Source: Immersiella caudata
Lineage: Eukaryota > Ascomycota > Sordariomycetes > Sordariales > Lasiosphaeriaceae
DNA length: 64,000 bases
Reading direction: 5' to 3'
Assembly (NCBI GenBank): GCA_030512335.1
Contig: JAULSU010000007.1
Coordinates: forward strand, 496,001-560,000
Part shown: in pieces, positions 40,787-50,629 of the stretch
Numbering within the stretch: position 1 is the stretch's first letter
Layout: each line of letters starts with the position of its first letter
The notes under the pieces: model-generated
Database searches by the model: none
The model's input: only the letters and a program-made list of their open reading frames with translations
Told to the model about the DNA's origin: nothing
Made by a program: the position numbers and the translations under genes

Positions 40787-42487
40787 ATGCAAGGGCCATC
40801 AGATACGAGGGCAAGCACGACCAGTTATCCCCCTCAGGTAACCCGCATCTGGAAAGGCGGGCCGGATGACTCTTTTACCCATTCTCAAGCATCAAAATCT
40901 CTTACGGGCACCAAAACTCGCAACACAATGCCCAAAACGCTATCCAGAAATCGGAGCGACATTCAGGCGGTAGCCGTAGCAGCCATGGCCGTCAACCCAC
41001 CGCCACCCGCAGCAGACTGCGCCGCCATGGTGCGGCTGAAGTACAGACTGGGCAATGAGCCCCTCCAGGCGACGCCTGAGATCCCCATGCTGCATGGCTC
41101 CAGGCTCTCACTCGCCAAAACACTGGCAAACAACCGGTCGTACTTCCACCTTCTGCCATCGTTCAAGGAACTCGGCGAAGAGCTCGGTCAAGAGAAGAGC
41201 TTGGCAGGCGATGGTCTCGAGAACACGAGAACATTGCTCAACGACATGCGGGTGACAGGAAAACTGTTTGACCTCCTGCTCCTCGTCCCAAAGCAAGTCT
41301 TGGAAGCGATGGTACTTGGCACAGTGGCGTACGACCATGCCAACGGCCTGGTTGGCTACGATAGGAAGGGGCCGGGCGTGTACGTCTTTGGCATCTCCAT
41401 CGAGTCGCGGGGTGGCAAATTCTTAACCAAGGCCGAGATGGACAAGTTCATAGACAACTTCGAGTCTTACGTCGAGGGGGCGCGCCACTTCCATGGCGTG
41501 CAGTCTGTTCTTTGGCCTCCTCAGCGGCTGGCGAAATTCGCAGCCGTCGTCAAAGAGGTCGACCGCCAGTTCAGCGGGCTCAAGGACCCTCCTGGACCGC
41601 GGTTCTTCTCGCGGGGCAGCGGCTATTCTGCGTACAACATCTTTCTCGACAGCATGAGAGACAGGAGGAACGCCCTAGAGCGCCTCGACCCCACGGGCAG
41701 CGTCCAGTCTATCCAGTCCCCGCTGTACGTAGGCTGCTCAAACGAGCTCGAGACGCGCATTGCAGCATACGACCCCAAGCACAACGACTCAGGGTTTGGC
41801 AGCGCTAACAACCTGTATGCTCTGACCATGAGCCTGCTGAGCTACCAGGGGTTGGTTCCCAAGGTTCATGTCGTGGCAGCAATCCGCGCAATCGAGCAAG
41901 GCACGCTGGATTCGGCCGAAATACTGATTGCTGGTCTGGCACGATCCTATCCGCGATTCGGGGGGTTCAACGCATGCGAAGCGGGCATCATCAACCAGAA
42001 GAGCTTTGACGAGAACTTTTGGACAAACCAAGGCATCTACGTTACCCTGACGATGCCCTTCTCGATGTACAACGTTGAACTGTGCAACAACGCTGCGCAG
42101 CTGATCAACGACATTGATACGGCTCTGGAGACGGTGCAAAATGCCTCCCAGGAGATCCAGCGGCTCATGAGCAAGGTCGATGAGGACGTGAAGGAGCTGG
42201 TTAGCGCAGGTACAGAGCTCCAGGCTGCCTTGGTCGAAGCTGAAGCAGTGGCTACGAAAAGGGTGGCTGCCCTGAACAAAGAGACAGGGAGAAACCAAAG
42301 AATTTGCTCCTTGTTGCAACAGTTGACCGAGCACCTCAAGGGTAGGCTGGCCAAGGAGCGTTCGCCTTCCTTGATTGAGGACACCAAGCTCGATGGAAAG
42401 AACGTTGATGAGTCCGACGACGAGATGGAAGATTCTCATAGCTCATACTGTCCATCCTCCGACTCCGATGTGGAGTTGGAACATTGA
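40787..42487 (+). CDS. Unknown island protein with C-terminal coiled coil (566 aa)
   Basis: A single exon, family not recognised. The first in-frame ATG is at 40787; ATG 40928 (MPKTLSRNRSD), in a better context (cacaATG), would give 519 aa and is equally plausible. The globular part includes RLSLAKTLANNRSYFHLLPS, GPGVYVFGISIESRGGKF, GARHFHGVQSVLWPPQRLAK and LYVGCSNELETRIAAYDP. The last piece looks like the YIG half of a GIY-YIG domain, but the GIY half is not in place. Residues ~445-530 are coiled coil, and the tail is acidic and Ser-rich (DESDDEMEDSHSS). There is no signal peptide. It converges on the FAD monooxygenase. Confidence 0.6.
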   Translation: MQGPSDTRASTTSYPPQVTRIWKGGPDDSFTHSQASKSLTGTKTRNTMPKTLSRNRSDIQAVAVAAMAVNPPPPAADCAAMVRLKYRLGNEPLQATPEIPMLHGSRLSLAKTLANNRSYFHLLPSFKELGEELGQEKSLAGDGLENTRTLLNDMRVTGKLFDLLLLVPKQVLEAMVLGTVAYDHANGLVGYDRKGPGVYVFGISIESRGGKFLTKAEMDKFIDNFESYVEGARHFHGVQSVLWPPQRLAKFAAVVKEVDRQFSGLKDPPGPRFFSRGSGYSAYNIFLDSMRDRRNALERLDPTGSVQSIQSPLYVGCSNELETRIAAYDPKHNDSGFGSANNLYALTMSLLSYQGLVPKVHVVAAIRAIEQGTLDSAEILIAGLARSYPRFGGFNACEAGIINQKSFDENFWTNQGIYVTLTMPFSMYNVELCNNAAQLINDIDTALETVQNASQEIQRLMSKVDEDVKELVSAGTELQAALVEAEAVATKRVAALNKETGRNQRICSLLQQLTEHLKGRLAKERSPSLIEDTKLDGKNVDESDDEMEDSHSSYCPSSDSDVELEH

Positions 42488-42634
42488 TGGCTAGGATTGG
42501 CGCTGCAATGGTGCCACCCATACTACACATCAAGCTAGGGTAGTCATCAAGCTAGGGGTAGTGGAAACAGGGGTCCGCGGGCCATCTTTTTTGTTCACTG
42601 CTTTGATTGACCGAGCCTCTTGGCAAGCCCCTAT

Positions 42635-43995
42635 TTATGGCTCAAAGTATTGTGTCATGTCATGCTGCAGAGTGATTGGGCCAGGCTGCATCTCCATGTT
42701 AACATTCGGACGCCGTGACGTTTGATGGAACTCACCAGAAGCTCCCCGCCCTTCACCCTCTTCATCATTTTAAAGAAGGGATCCTCTGCCATTGCTTCCT
42801 CGGGACTCGCAAAACGAAACAGCCGCCGCATGTTCTCCTGGCTAATAGGGTCGATGACGTCGTGCCAGATACCCCTTCTTACCTCGTCATACTTGTCAAG
42901 GATCATGTCGGCGTCTGCCCGATCCGTATGGATCCCAACAAAGGAGTCATACAAACTCCCAACATCGGCAATCCCTCCCGTCAGCCCCAGCCCGCCCCAG
43001 GGATTACACAGGTGCGCCGCATCTGCTGCCAGGAGGAACCGGCCGACCCTCATCTTGTCAACACAACGCTGATGGACCTTGTACGGCGAGAAGTTGACGA
43101 GCTTGTACTGGTCCGGCGTCGGGTTTCCTGGCAGGATGGCACGGAACTTCTCTGGCTGTCTCGCTTTGAGCTCGTCGAACGCCAAGCCGCTTTCCTCGCC
43201 GTATGTCACACGGTAGAGACCATCTGCTTGAATCTTGGCCACCATGTGCCAATGCTCGGGGTGCACAAAGAACTGAGAGTCATCGTAGTCGTAGGGGGAA
43301 AAGTCGTAATACATCTGCACACGTCAGCCAGCTCCTTCGGCCCGGATCAACACCTACGTTCGTCGCAACGATCTGCTTCTACACATTGCCAGTCAGCCCA
43401 ACACCCGATTTGAACCAAGGCGAATGCTCACATCCCACGTAAACCCTGGATACACTCCCTCCCCAAACAACCTTCTCCGTACCGTACTGTTTGCTCCATC
43501 ACATCCGACGACGTACTCCCCCCTCCTCCTCTCCCTCTTCCCCGTCTCCACCTCCTCAACCTCAACCCACGCCCCCTCCTCATCCTCCCCAACCTCCACA
43601 ACCTTCCACCCAAACGAAATCACACCTCCCCTGTCCAGGAAAGCCCTCTCCAAGATCGTCCCCAGCCGATGCAGCGGTAAACAAACCATCCTATACTTTT
43701 CTTTGGTAGAACTAGCCCCCGGGTTCCGAATCTCACAAAGCCTCTCCCTGTTCCCGTCCAGCCTCCTCCACGACACGCCATCAGGGAAGAACCCCTCCTT
43801 TTCAATCTCGTCTAAAACGCCCGCGCGGTCGAATTCGTAGCAGGACTCAGCGGTGTAGTGTGAGGCGCGAGGGTTAGTGTCGAGGGCAGAAGTCTGCTCG
43901 ATGAGCTCCGTGGGGATCCCGGCCCGTGACAGCAGGAGGGCAAGGAGGAGACCCGAAGGGCCGGCGCCGATGATGAGAATCTTGGAGATGGGCAT
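42635..43995 (-). CDS. FAD-dependent monooxygenase (aromatic hydroxylase type)
   Basis: Four exons: 43995-43432, 43378-43358, 43314-42736 and 42685-42635 (1215 nt, 404 aa). The second exon is only 21 nt and encodes KQIVATN, completing GFTWD|KQIVATN|MYYDFSPYD. The last intron (50 nt, GTGAGT..GCAG) restores the tail PGPITLQHDMTQYFEP; reading through it would give an unrelated tail. Motifs: GAGPSGLLLALLLSRAG (dinucleotide fold), VVGCDGANSTVRRRLFG (DG motif) and GRFLLAADAAHLCNPWGGLG (GD-like, FAD ribose). These define class A flavoprotein monooxygenases related to phenol/salicylate hydroxylases and many secondary-metabolism enzymes. The substrate is unknown. It is the only conventional enzyme gene inside the island and the only one there with several introns. 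Confidence 0.85.
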
Positions 43996-44259
43996 ATTGG
44001 CTTTAGGTCCAGGGGTCTAGAATCTGTAATGTTGAGTTGAAGGTGGGATTGCGGGGTGATAATGACTGGGTGAGATGGCCGTCATTGCAAGGGCGGTGGT
44101 ATGACCGGCATTTAGAAATATCTCCGAGGTCAGGTACTTGGCTTGACATGCCAGGGCCACGCTACTGTTTAGCCGAAACAAAGACTACCTGCAACACATG
44201 CAACCACAAGGGACAGGACAATGCATCAAAAGAAAGGCATTTTTCATTTTGAAAGTGAC

Positions 44260-46503
44260 CTATTCGTGCCCTATTATCTCGGCAGCCGTCGACTCAGGGG
44301 CTGAAGCGTCTTGGCTCAGTGTCACCTGAGTTCTTACCTCGCCATCACGCACACACTGCCGCACAAGAAGGCACTGGTACCGTTCTGAACACGGGCATAA
44401 CCCTGGCTCAGCCATAGGCCTGTCCAGACGCCCGCTGATCATAGTCTGGAAGCAGTGCCAACCAGGTTGGGGTCCGGCCGCCGTGAACTTTTCCCACATC
44501 TCTTTGGCCATGGGATCGATGATGATTGTGACGAAGTTCCACACCAAATTGTCACCGGTGATGTCCTCTCCCACCGCCTCTGGACAGAAGGTGAGCAGGC
44601 CCTCGTAGGCTCTGTCCACCGCAAGGAGGTAACAATCGTCCACCTTTTGGCGTTTGGGACTCGGCGACCCCGTGCTGAGGTCGATGCTGCAACTGTCTGC
44701 GCCTCGCTTGTTGTGTCCCTGTGCAGGGGCTTGCTCTTCTTCTCGCAGCTCTGTTGGCGACGCTGGTCGTGACCCCCAGTCACTGAAAACCGCCCCGATT
44801 TCAGGGGGTGTCCAACCGCCGCTGAAGCCATCATCCCCACCGTAATTGGACGACTCGCCTTGAACTTGGCTGATGGTGATCCGACCGATGGCCTCGAGAA
44901 TCTTCTCGACGCCGGGATCGGTGTTGTTTTCCAGTATCTGGAGAGAGGATTGTACTTGCTCAATCCTTTCCTCCAACAACTTGATGTCGCCTTGGCATCC
45001 CTGGACGGCCGATAGCACGGTGTCTCTGCCACCTGCTGTCTCTTTCATGTCACGCAAAAGTGACGCTGTTGCGTCTTGAAGCTTCTGCAACAAGGCATGA
45101 GCTGCGTTGCCTGTCTGCTTGACCGTGGCCACGTCTCCCGACACAGCGCGCACACCATCTTGCAGCACGCTGCGATTCGTGTCGCTCTGGTTCTTGAGTT
45201 TGGCTACCGCGTCGCAGAGCAGGTAGGAAGCATCGCAAAGCGATGTTAGCCGCGTTGAAATCTCGCTGATCTGACGGCCATGGGCCTCATCTTTCTCAGA
45301 CGCCTCTTGGAGGTCTGTGATGCGGACCTCGGCCTGCCTAGCCAGCTCGGCCTTGCCCTGCTCTTGAAGCTCCTTATACATCTTCTCGAGCTCAACCTTT
45401 CGGGATTCGTACCCCTGTTTGAGAGACTCTGCCAACGTCGTTGCATCTGCAACACGGGCTTTGCTCTGCCTTTCGAGTTCGGCCTTGGTTTGGTTGTCGA
45501 GCTCGGCTTTCCGCGCGGCATACTCCCGTTCCAGAGATTTGGCAAGACTCTCGGTATGTGCGATGCGTGCCTCCGCCTGCTTCTCAAGCTCGGCCTCTCG
45601 TGCCGCGTAGCCCTGTTCAAGGAGCTCGGCCAACTTCTTGACATCTGTGATGCGAGCTTCCAGTTGCTTCTCGGAATTTGCCATACGAGCCTCGGCCTGC
45701 TTCTCTAGCTCAGCCCTTTGTGCTACATACCCCTTCTCCAGAGATTCCACCAATGCCTTTGCATCGGCAATGCAAGCTCCAGCCTGTTTCACGACCTTTG
45801 AGGTGCGAGCCTCTGCCTGTTTCTCAAGCTCGACCTGTCGTGCGGCGTACCCTTGCTCGAGAGATTTCGCCAACTTCTCTGCATCTGCTATGCGAGCCTT
45901 GGACTGCCTCTCAAGTTCAGTCTTTCGCACCGCATACCCCTGCTCGAGGGATGCTACCAGCTTATCTGCATCCGCCATGCGGGCGCTGGCCTGTCTTTCC
46001 ATATCGATTGTTCTCGCAGCGTATCCTTGTTCAAGAGACTCTGCCAGCCTCTCCGCTTCCTCGACGCGGGCCTCTGCCTGCTTTTCCAGCGATTCTCGGA
46101 GTCTCTTCATTTCCTCTGTGCTGGCCTTCTTGGCCGCATCAAAAGCAGAAACCTTGGCGCTGTGCTGCTGCTCAAAGTCCTGAGACTTGTTTTCCATTTC
46201 CGTGATCATCTTTTGATACGTCTTCTTCAACTCAGCTACTGTAGCTCTCTCGATTTCGATGGCTTGGCGCCGCTCTTGAAGTTCCCTTTGGGCCTTCTGG
46301 GCGTCTTCTGCATGGGCCATAGCTTGGCTCTTGGCCGCCTGAATGGCGGTGTTAGCATCCTCCATTTCACGCTGGACAGCTTCCACTGCAAAGATAGCTG
46401 TTTGGAGGGTGGGCGCCTTGGGGCCCACGCGGTCAATTGCGCATGTGAAGAGCGAGATGGTGAGCTTGAGCTCCTCGAACTGGGCGCTGGAATTCCACTC
46501 CAT
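44260..46503 (-). CDS. Coiled-coil protein with 29/40-residue repeats (747 aa)
   Basis: A single exon. A short N-terminal part (EWNSSAQFEELKLTISLFTC) leads into a coil. Residues ~130-390 are repeats of 29 residues centred on KLAKSLEQGYAARQVELEKQ, with two 40-residue versions that carry 11 extra residues. About seven SLEQGYAAR-type cores are visible. After a second coil and a polar linker (GGDDGFSGGWTPPEIG), a basic stretch SPKRQKVDD could be a nuclear signal. The C-terminal ~130 residues are globular with YLLAVDRAYEGLLTFCPEAV, WHCFQTMISGR and a Cys cluster CPCSERYQCLLVRQC that might bind metal. No family was recognised. With the 1060-aa protein, it is the second large coil of the island. Confidence 0.65.
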   Translation of the reverse strand: MEWNSSAQFEELKLTISLFTCAIDRVGPKAPTLQTAIFAVEAVQREMEDANTAIQAAKSQAMAHAEDAQKAQRELQERRQAIEIERATVAELKKTYQKMITEMENKSQDFEQQHSAKVSAFDAAKKASTEEMKRLRESLEKQAEARVEEAERLAESLEQGYAARTIDMERQASARMADADKLVASLEQGYAVRKTELERQSKARIADAEKLAKSLEQGYAARQVELEKQAEARTSKVVKQAGACIADAKALVESLEKGYVAQRAELEKQAEARMANSEKQLEARITDVKKLAELLEQGYAAREAELEKQAEARIAHTESLAKSLEREYAARKAELDNQTKAELERQSKARVADATTLAESLKQGYESRKVELEKMYKELQEQGKAELARQAEVRITDLQEASEKDEAHGRQISEISTRLTSLCDASYLLCDAVAKLKNQSDTNRSVLQDGVRAVSGDVATVKQTGNAAHALLQKLQDATASLLRDMKETAGGRDTVLSAVQGCQGDIKLLEERIEQVQSSLQILENNTDPGVEKILEAIGRITISQVQGESSNYGGDDGFSGGWTPPEIGAVFSDWGSRPASPTELREEEQAPAQGHNKRGADSCSIDLSTGSPSPKRQKVDDCYLLAVDRAYEGLLTFCPEAVGEDITGDNLVWNFVTIIIDPMAKEMWEKFTAAGPQPGWHCFQTMISGRLDRPMAEPGLCPCSERYQCLLVRQCVRDGEVRTQVTLSQDASAPESTAAEIIGHE

Positions 46504-48045
46504 TTTGTCGTTGGATTCTGTTGTGCATGGAAAACAGCAGCGGCTTCAGAGGGGGGGAGGCAGATTTAAAGACTTAAGCTGACGTCAGGAGCCGCCAGTC
46601 GTGACTGCCAGAGCAGCTCACAGCACATCAATCCTTCCTACGCAGGGGTACAACTCCACCAGGACTGGCAGTGCGGGAAGGACCAAGGCTGAAGATCACC
46701 AAATCGAACACACACACACAAGCAGCAGAATCCATGAAATGGCGTCGTTGGATAGTGAACCCGGACCGCGGTTATAGTCAGGTTGTAGTATCTCGGTGCC
46801 CACTTGAATTCGTAAGGAGGCAGTAACATAGGTATATTAGTAGAGGCTTCAACCCAGAACTAGAAAGCATCCGGTAGTTAAACTTCACTGAACTTCATGC
46901 TCCATGCGGGCGCGTATGCGAGGGGTAGACGGGCAGGATGGACAAAGGCGAGTCACACACAAGGCGCAGTTTTGATGGTTCCTTAGGAACTTGAGCACGG
47001 TTCCACGGCCGAAAGCCTATGGCACCCGCCAGATGGCCCGAAGAATGAGATAAGGAGATGATATAAAGGAAATCAATATGAAATGTGATCATGGCTGATG
47101 TGCTTGCCCGACAGCTGTCTAGCAGTCGACGAGGCGGAGAAGAGGGAGCTTTGGCCACTTGAGGTTTTGATTTTGATTTTCTCAGAGTGCCCCTCCGTCC
47201 TTCCTCTTTCCTTCCTTCCCCAGACACCGAAAAAATCAACACCGTCAAGGCAACGCGACGATGGCAAGCTCTTTGGTGCCGCAACAGCCCCCAGGCTGCA
47301 ATCATCTCATGACGGACGACCTTTGGCGCAATCTCAATTGCCCGCCGTAAATTATTCAGCTGCGAGCGGAAACCGTCTTGTGGCTGATGAAGCCGAAATC
47401 GCGACTTGGTTTCCGCTTCACATCGGCTTCGAGCGGTGGTTGCGGCTGGTACCAGGCCTCTTCCTAGGTTGTCGCTGCGAGTCCGATGCATACAGAGCCA
47501 TCTCCGGCCGGAGGTGGATGCATGTTTGTGAGTGAGAAATCAACAAAGGAGCGGCTGTGTAGCTACAACTTCACGCGCCACCAAGTACAAATTCCGCAAA
47601 AATAAACAATATTCTTTTGTGGCTGGAGCAGCATTGCAGCCACGAAGTAGGAAAGATGGATCTGCTAAGATGATTAGGCGCCACCAGAGCCAACCGACTG
47701 CAGTCCGCCCCTTTATGATTTTCCTTGGCCTCACCTAAAGACTGTGCAACCACCCTGCCGTTTCCCGCGATGATCGCCGATCACCAGCGCATTCGTCTTT
47801 TCTGAGATTGCAGCATGGGAGCGCGTTAGACTGGCCATTTGGTCTAACTTCTCACCACCCACAAGCCCCCGGCACCCAAAGGCTGATCATTCGATTCAAA
47901 GTTCAACACTAGACATTCATGTAGAGACAGACATAAAGCATTAGTCATCAGTTTGGCAATAAACAACAAAGACCAGTGGCGAGACCCAAAAGAGCCCCCA
48001 ATTGCAACAATTATCCAAGACCATTCATGCCCGAGCGGCTCGGCT
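46504..48045. other. Intergenic region at the right edge of the island
   Basis: About 1.5 kb between the coiled-coil gene start and the P450 stop. It includes a short (AC)n run near 46,710. Open frames 46895-47491 (-) and 47098-47535 (+) overlap each other and show no family signal. Confidence 0.5.
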
Positions 48046-49765
48046 CTACCTCCGGGCCTTCTTCATTCTGATCCACAGATTCGGCCGCTGGAACATCATG
48101 TACGCCTTGACGTGCTTGACGTCGCCATCAGGGTCCCACTTCCACGCGCCCTCCTTCCCGCCTTCCAGCTCCAAATCAAAAGCCCACAGCACATGGCAGA
48201 TGACAAGACGCATTTCCAACCAGCTCAGGTTCTTTCCGATGCAGCCCCGCGGCCCAAGCGAAAACGGCTGTGCAGCCCCCTGTCTATCCTTTGGGAATTT
48301 CTCAGGGTGCAGCCAGCGCTCGGGCAGGAACTCGTAGGGGCGCGTAAAGTTGAGCTCCGAGTGAGTCGCTGTCCACTGAGGGATCGACACGGTCGTCCCC
48401 GCTGGCACATAGTTCCCGTCAACCATGACGCCCTGACCGTGAGGGGGCACTTGCCGCAGGCTGCCAATAACAACCGGCGTGTAAAAGCGCAGCGCCTCAC
48501 GGATGATGGCTTCCATGTAGGGGAGGTCCTTGACGTTGTCGTGCGTGATGTCTTGTTGCGTCTTGCATCGCCCGCGGATCTCTGCCTTGAGCGTCTCAAG
48601 GGTGTCTGGGTGGGTGAGCAGGCAGTACGTGATAGCAGCGAGCGTCGCGGCGGTGGTATCGCCGCCGGCAGCGATGAATGTGGCCGAGTTGAGAAGAATC
48701 TCGGTTGGGCTGAGCAAGTTCTTTGCCTCGCTATTGCGTAGGATGTAGTACATGAAGTCCTTGTGGTCCCGCTCTTCGTCTTGGATGCGCTCCATGACCT
48801 TTTCCTTTGACTTGAGAAAGTGCGTCATCTTGCCCTGCTTGAGGACGGTGGGCACGACATATTCGTAAAGCTTCCTTTGCAGCCAAGTGTGGGATCCCGC
48901 GAGACGCCGTGTGGCTTGCTCATAAACGCCGCACTGCATGCCCATCTGGAGGGCTTCCAGCCACTGCCGGTCGCATGTTGTAAGACACCCAAAGGGCGTC
49001 CCGACATAGAGGTCGCTGATGATGTCGAGGGTCGTAAAGGTGTACCAGTCGGTGAAGTTGGCGGGCTTTCCCGCCGCTTCCAGCTCTTCAAGGCGGTGTA
49101 CCAGAGTTTGTATGTGTTCTTGGATCAGGGGCTCCTGTTGCTTGATCGAGGTGTTGCTCAGAGGGTGGGAGAAGGCTCGGCGCTGACGGGCGTGGACGTC
49201 TCGGGGAGCGTACGAGATGCCGACCTCCCCGTTCATGGTCATCAGAGCTCCAATCCATATAGGGTCCTTCTCCATCGGCTCATCGTGGGACTATCAAGAT
49301 CAGCAAGAGATTCAGTACCTAATTTGGGTGGGTAACGTACCCGGAATCCATAAATGTCTTCGTAGGCCTGAGGACTGCAAAAGCTGAGCTCATTCGGGGC
49401 GACTCTCTGCGGCAATCAGTATCAAGCGAATGCACTGCCGCCTCCCCAACGTACCACTACGGGGCCTGCTCTGTTAGCAACATCTATCGCCACAGTTGGG
49501 GCACTCACCATATTTGTCGTGCAGCCGCTTCAGGTGGGCATGGTTGTTGCCCCTGAGCAGACTGACAGCCACTGGAATGCTGCTGACGACGTGAGAGAAA
49601 GGGCCCGGGTACTTGCTTAGCGGATGGAAGTAATATCGGCGGACGACGAGCGCCACAACCGACAAGACGATCTGGAATTGTCAGTTACAAGCAACGGTAG
49701 GAGCGACGCAAACTCACCCCCGCCGCGAGCAGACTCGCGCTGCTGAATCCGCCTATGATAGCCAT
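48046..49765 (-). CDS. Cytochrome P450 monooxygenase
   Basis: Five exons: 49765-49718, 49671-49509, 49465-49455, 49406-49341 and 49290-48046 (1533 nt, 510 aa). The third exon is only 11 nt; with it the chain reads LHDKYG|PVV|RVAPNELSF, the standard beta-1 region of fungal P450s. An N-terminal membrane anchor (SLLAAGIVLSVVALVVRRYY) leads to the proline-rich hinge HPLSKYPGPF. The I-helix is FIAAGGDTTAATL, the K-helix EALR and the haem loop FSLGPRGCIGKNL (F-x-x-G-x-R-x-C-x-G), so all catalytic landmarks are intact. The sequence style resembles isotrichodermin/benzoate-hydroxylase-like fungal P450s. It should sit in the ER membrane; the substrate is unknown. The alcohol dehydrogenase upstream is in the same orientation. 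Confidence 0.9.
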
Positions 49766-50629
49766 GCTGCGTCCCGAGAGCGCGGATTGCAGAGTTGGGA
49801 CGAGATCGAGCAGTCAACCGGGGCAGCCAACCGGGCAGGAGGGGTCATTTTTGAGACAAAGAAGCACCAGCTTTGCTCCTGCCGCCCCCACCTTTTCGTG
49901 CCCCAGGACCGCATTCCACAACCGACCTACACTGATAACATCACTGTTCCTTCGCGGTATGGTGGCTGTCGGGGAACGAGCCCACAGGCCGGGCCGACAC
50001 CACCGTTCCAGTCGCACACGCTCCCCGGGTTCCTCACACGCCCGCACTGGCTCGCGAGCGCATGCACGACACACATCCCCATCACGCGGGCCGCGTCCCA
50101 ACGGAGAAGGCCCAATCATGGCGGAGAACTTTACTGCGGTATCGTCTCTGCACCAGTTTATCGCCGGTCCAAGCCCTGCATCGCAGCGTTTGTCTTGGTT
50201 TTCGCGTGCTGCTTCCCATTTCCGCACCGTGCTGCATGCCGTCGGATCCTTTCCGTCGTGTTCCGACGTCTCACAGCAGCAAGTTTGCTGACCACGAGCA
50301 ACGAGGCGCTGGCCAGGCCGACCTGATGCTGTACCCATCGTGCCACCACAAGCAGCCCGACATCTCGGCAGTCTGGACGGCGTTAAGACCTTCAATATCG
50401 GCACATCTCACGGGACGCATGCAGCAACGCGGTAGCCCGATGCGGTGCTTGGCGATTCCCACATCCGAGCCCGTGCAGTAGGCCAGCCGAGACCATCCTG
50501 CGAGACCGTGCTCACACGGTGCTCGGGCCGAACATTTCAATGGTAAGGCCCCATGCTTCACTCACAGGATCGAACCAGGGGCATTTAAGCTTGTTTGCAA
50601 TTGACTCATCATATTTACTACATCTCGCA
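49766..50629. promoter_or_regulatory. P450 promoter region
   Basis: About 860 bp between two minus-strand genes; it contains the P450 promoter and the 3' UTR of the alcohol dehydrogenase. Overlapping frames on both strands (49755-50404) have no family support. Confidence 0.5.

Noticed and set aside
50545..50600. tRNA on the minus strand (B-box-like GGTTCGATCC)
   Set aside because: No A box or cloverleaf stems could be laid out around it; it lies in the 3' region of the ADH-like gene.
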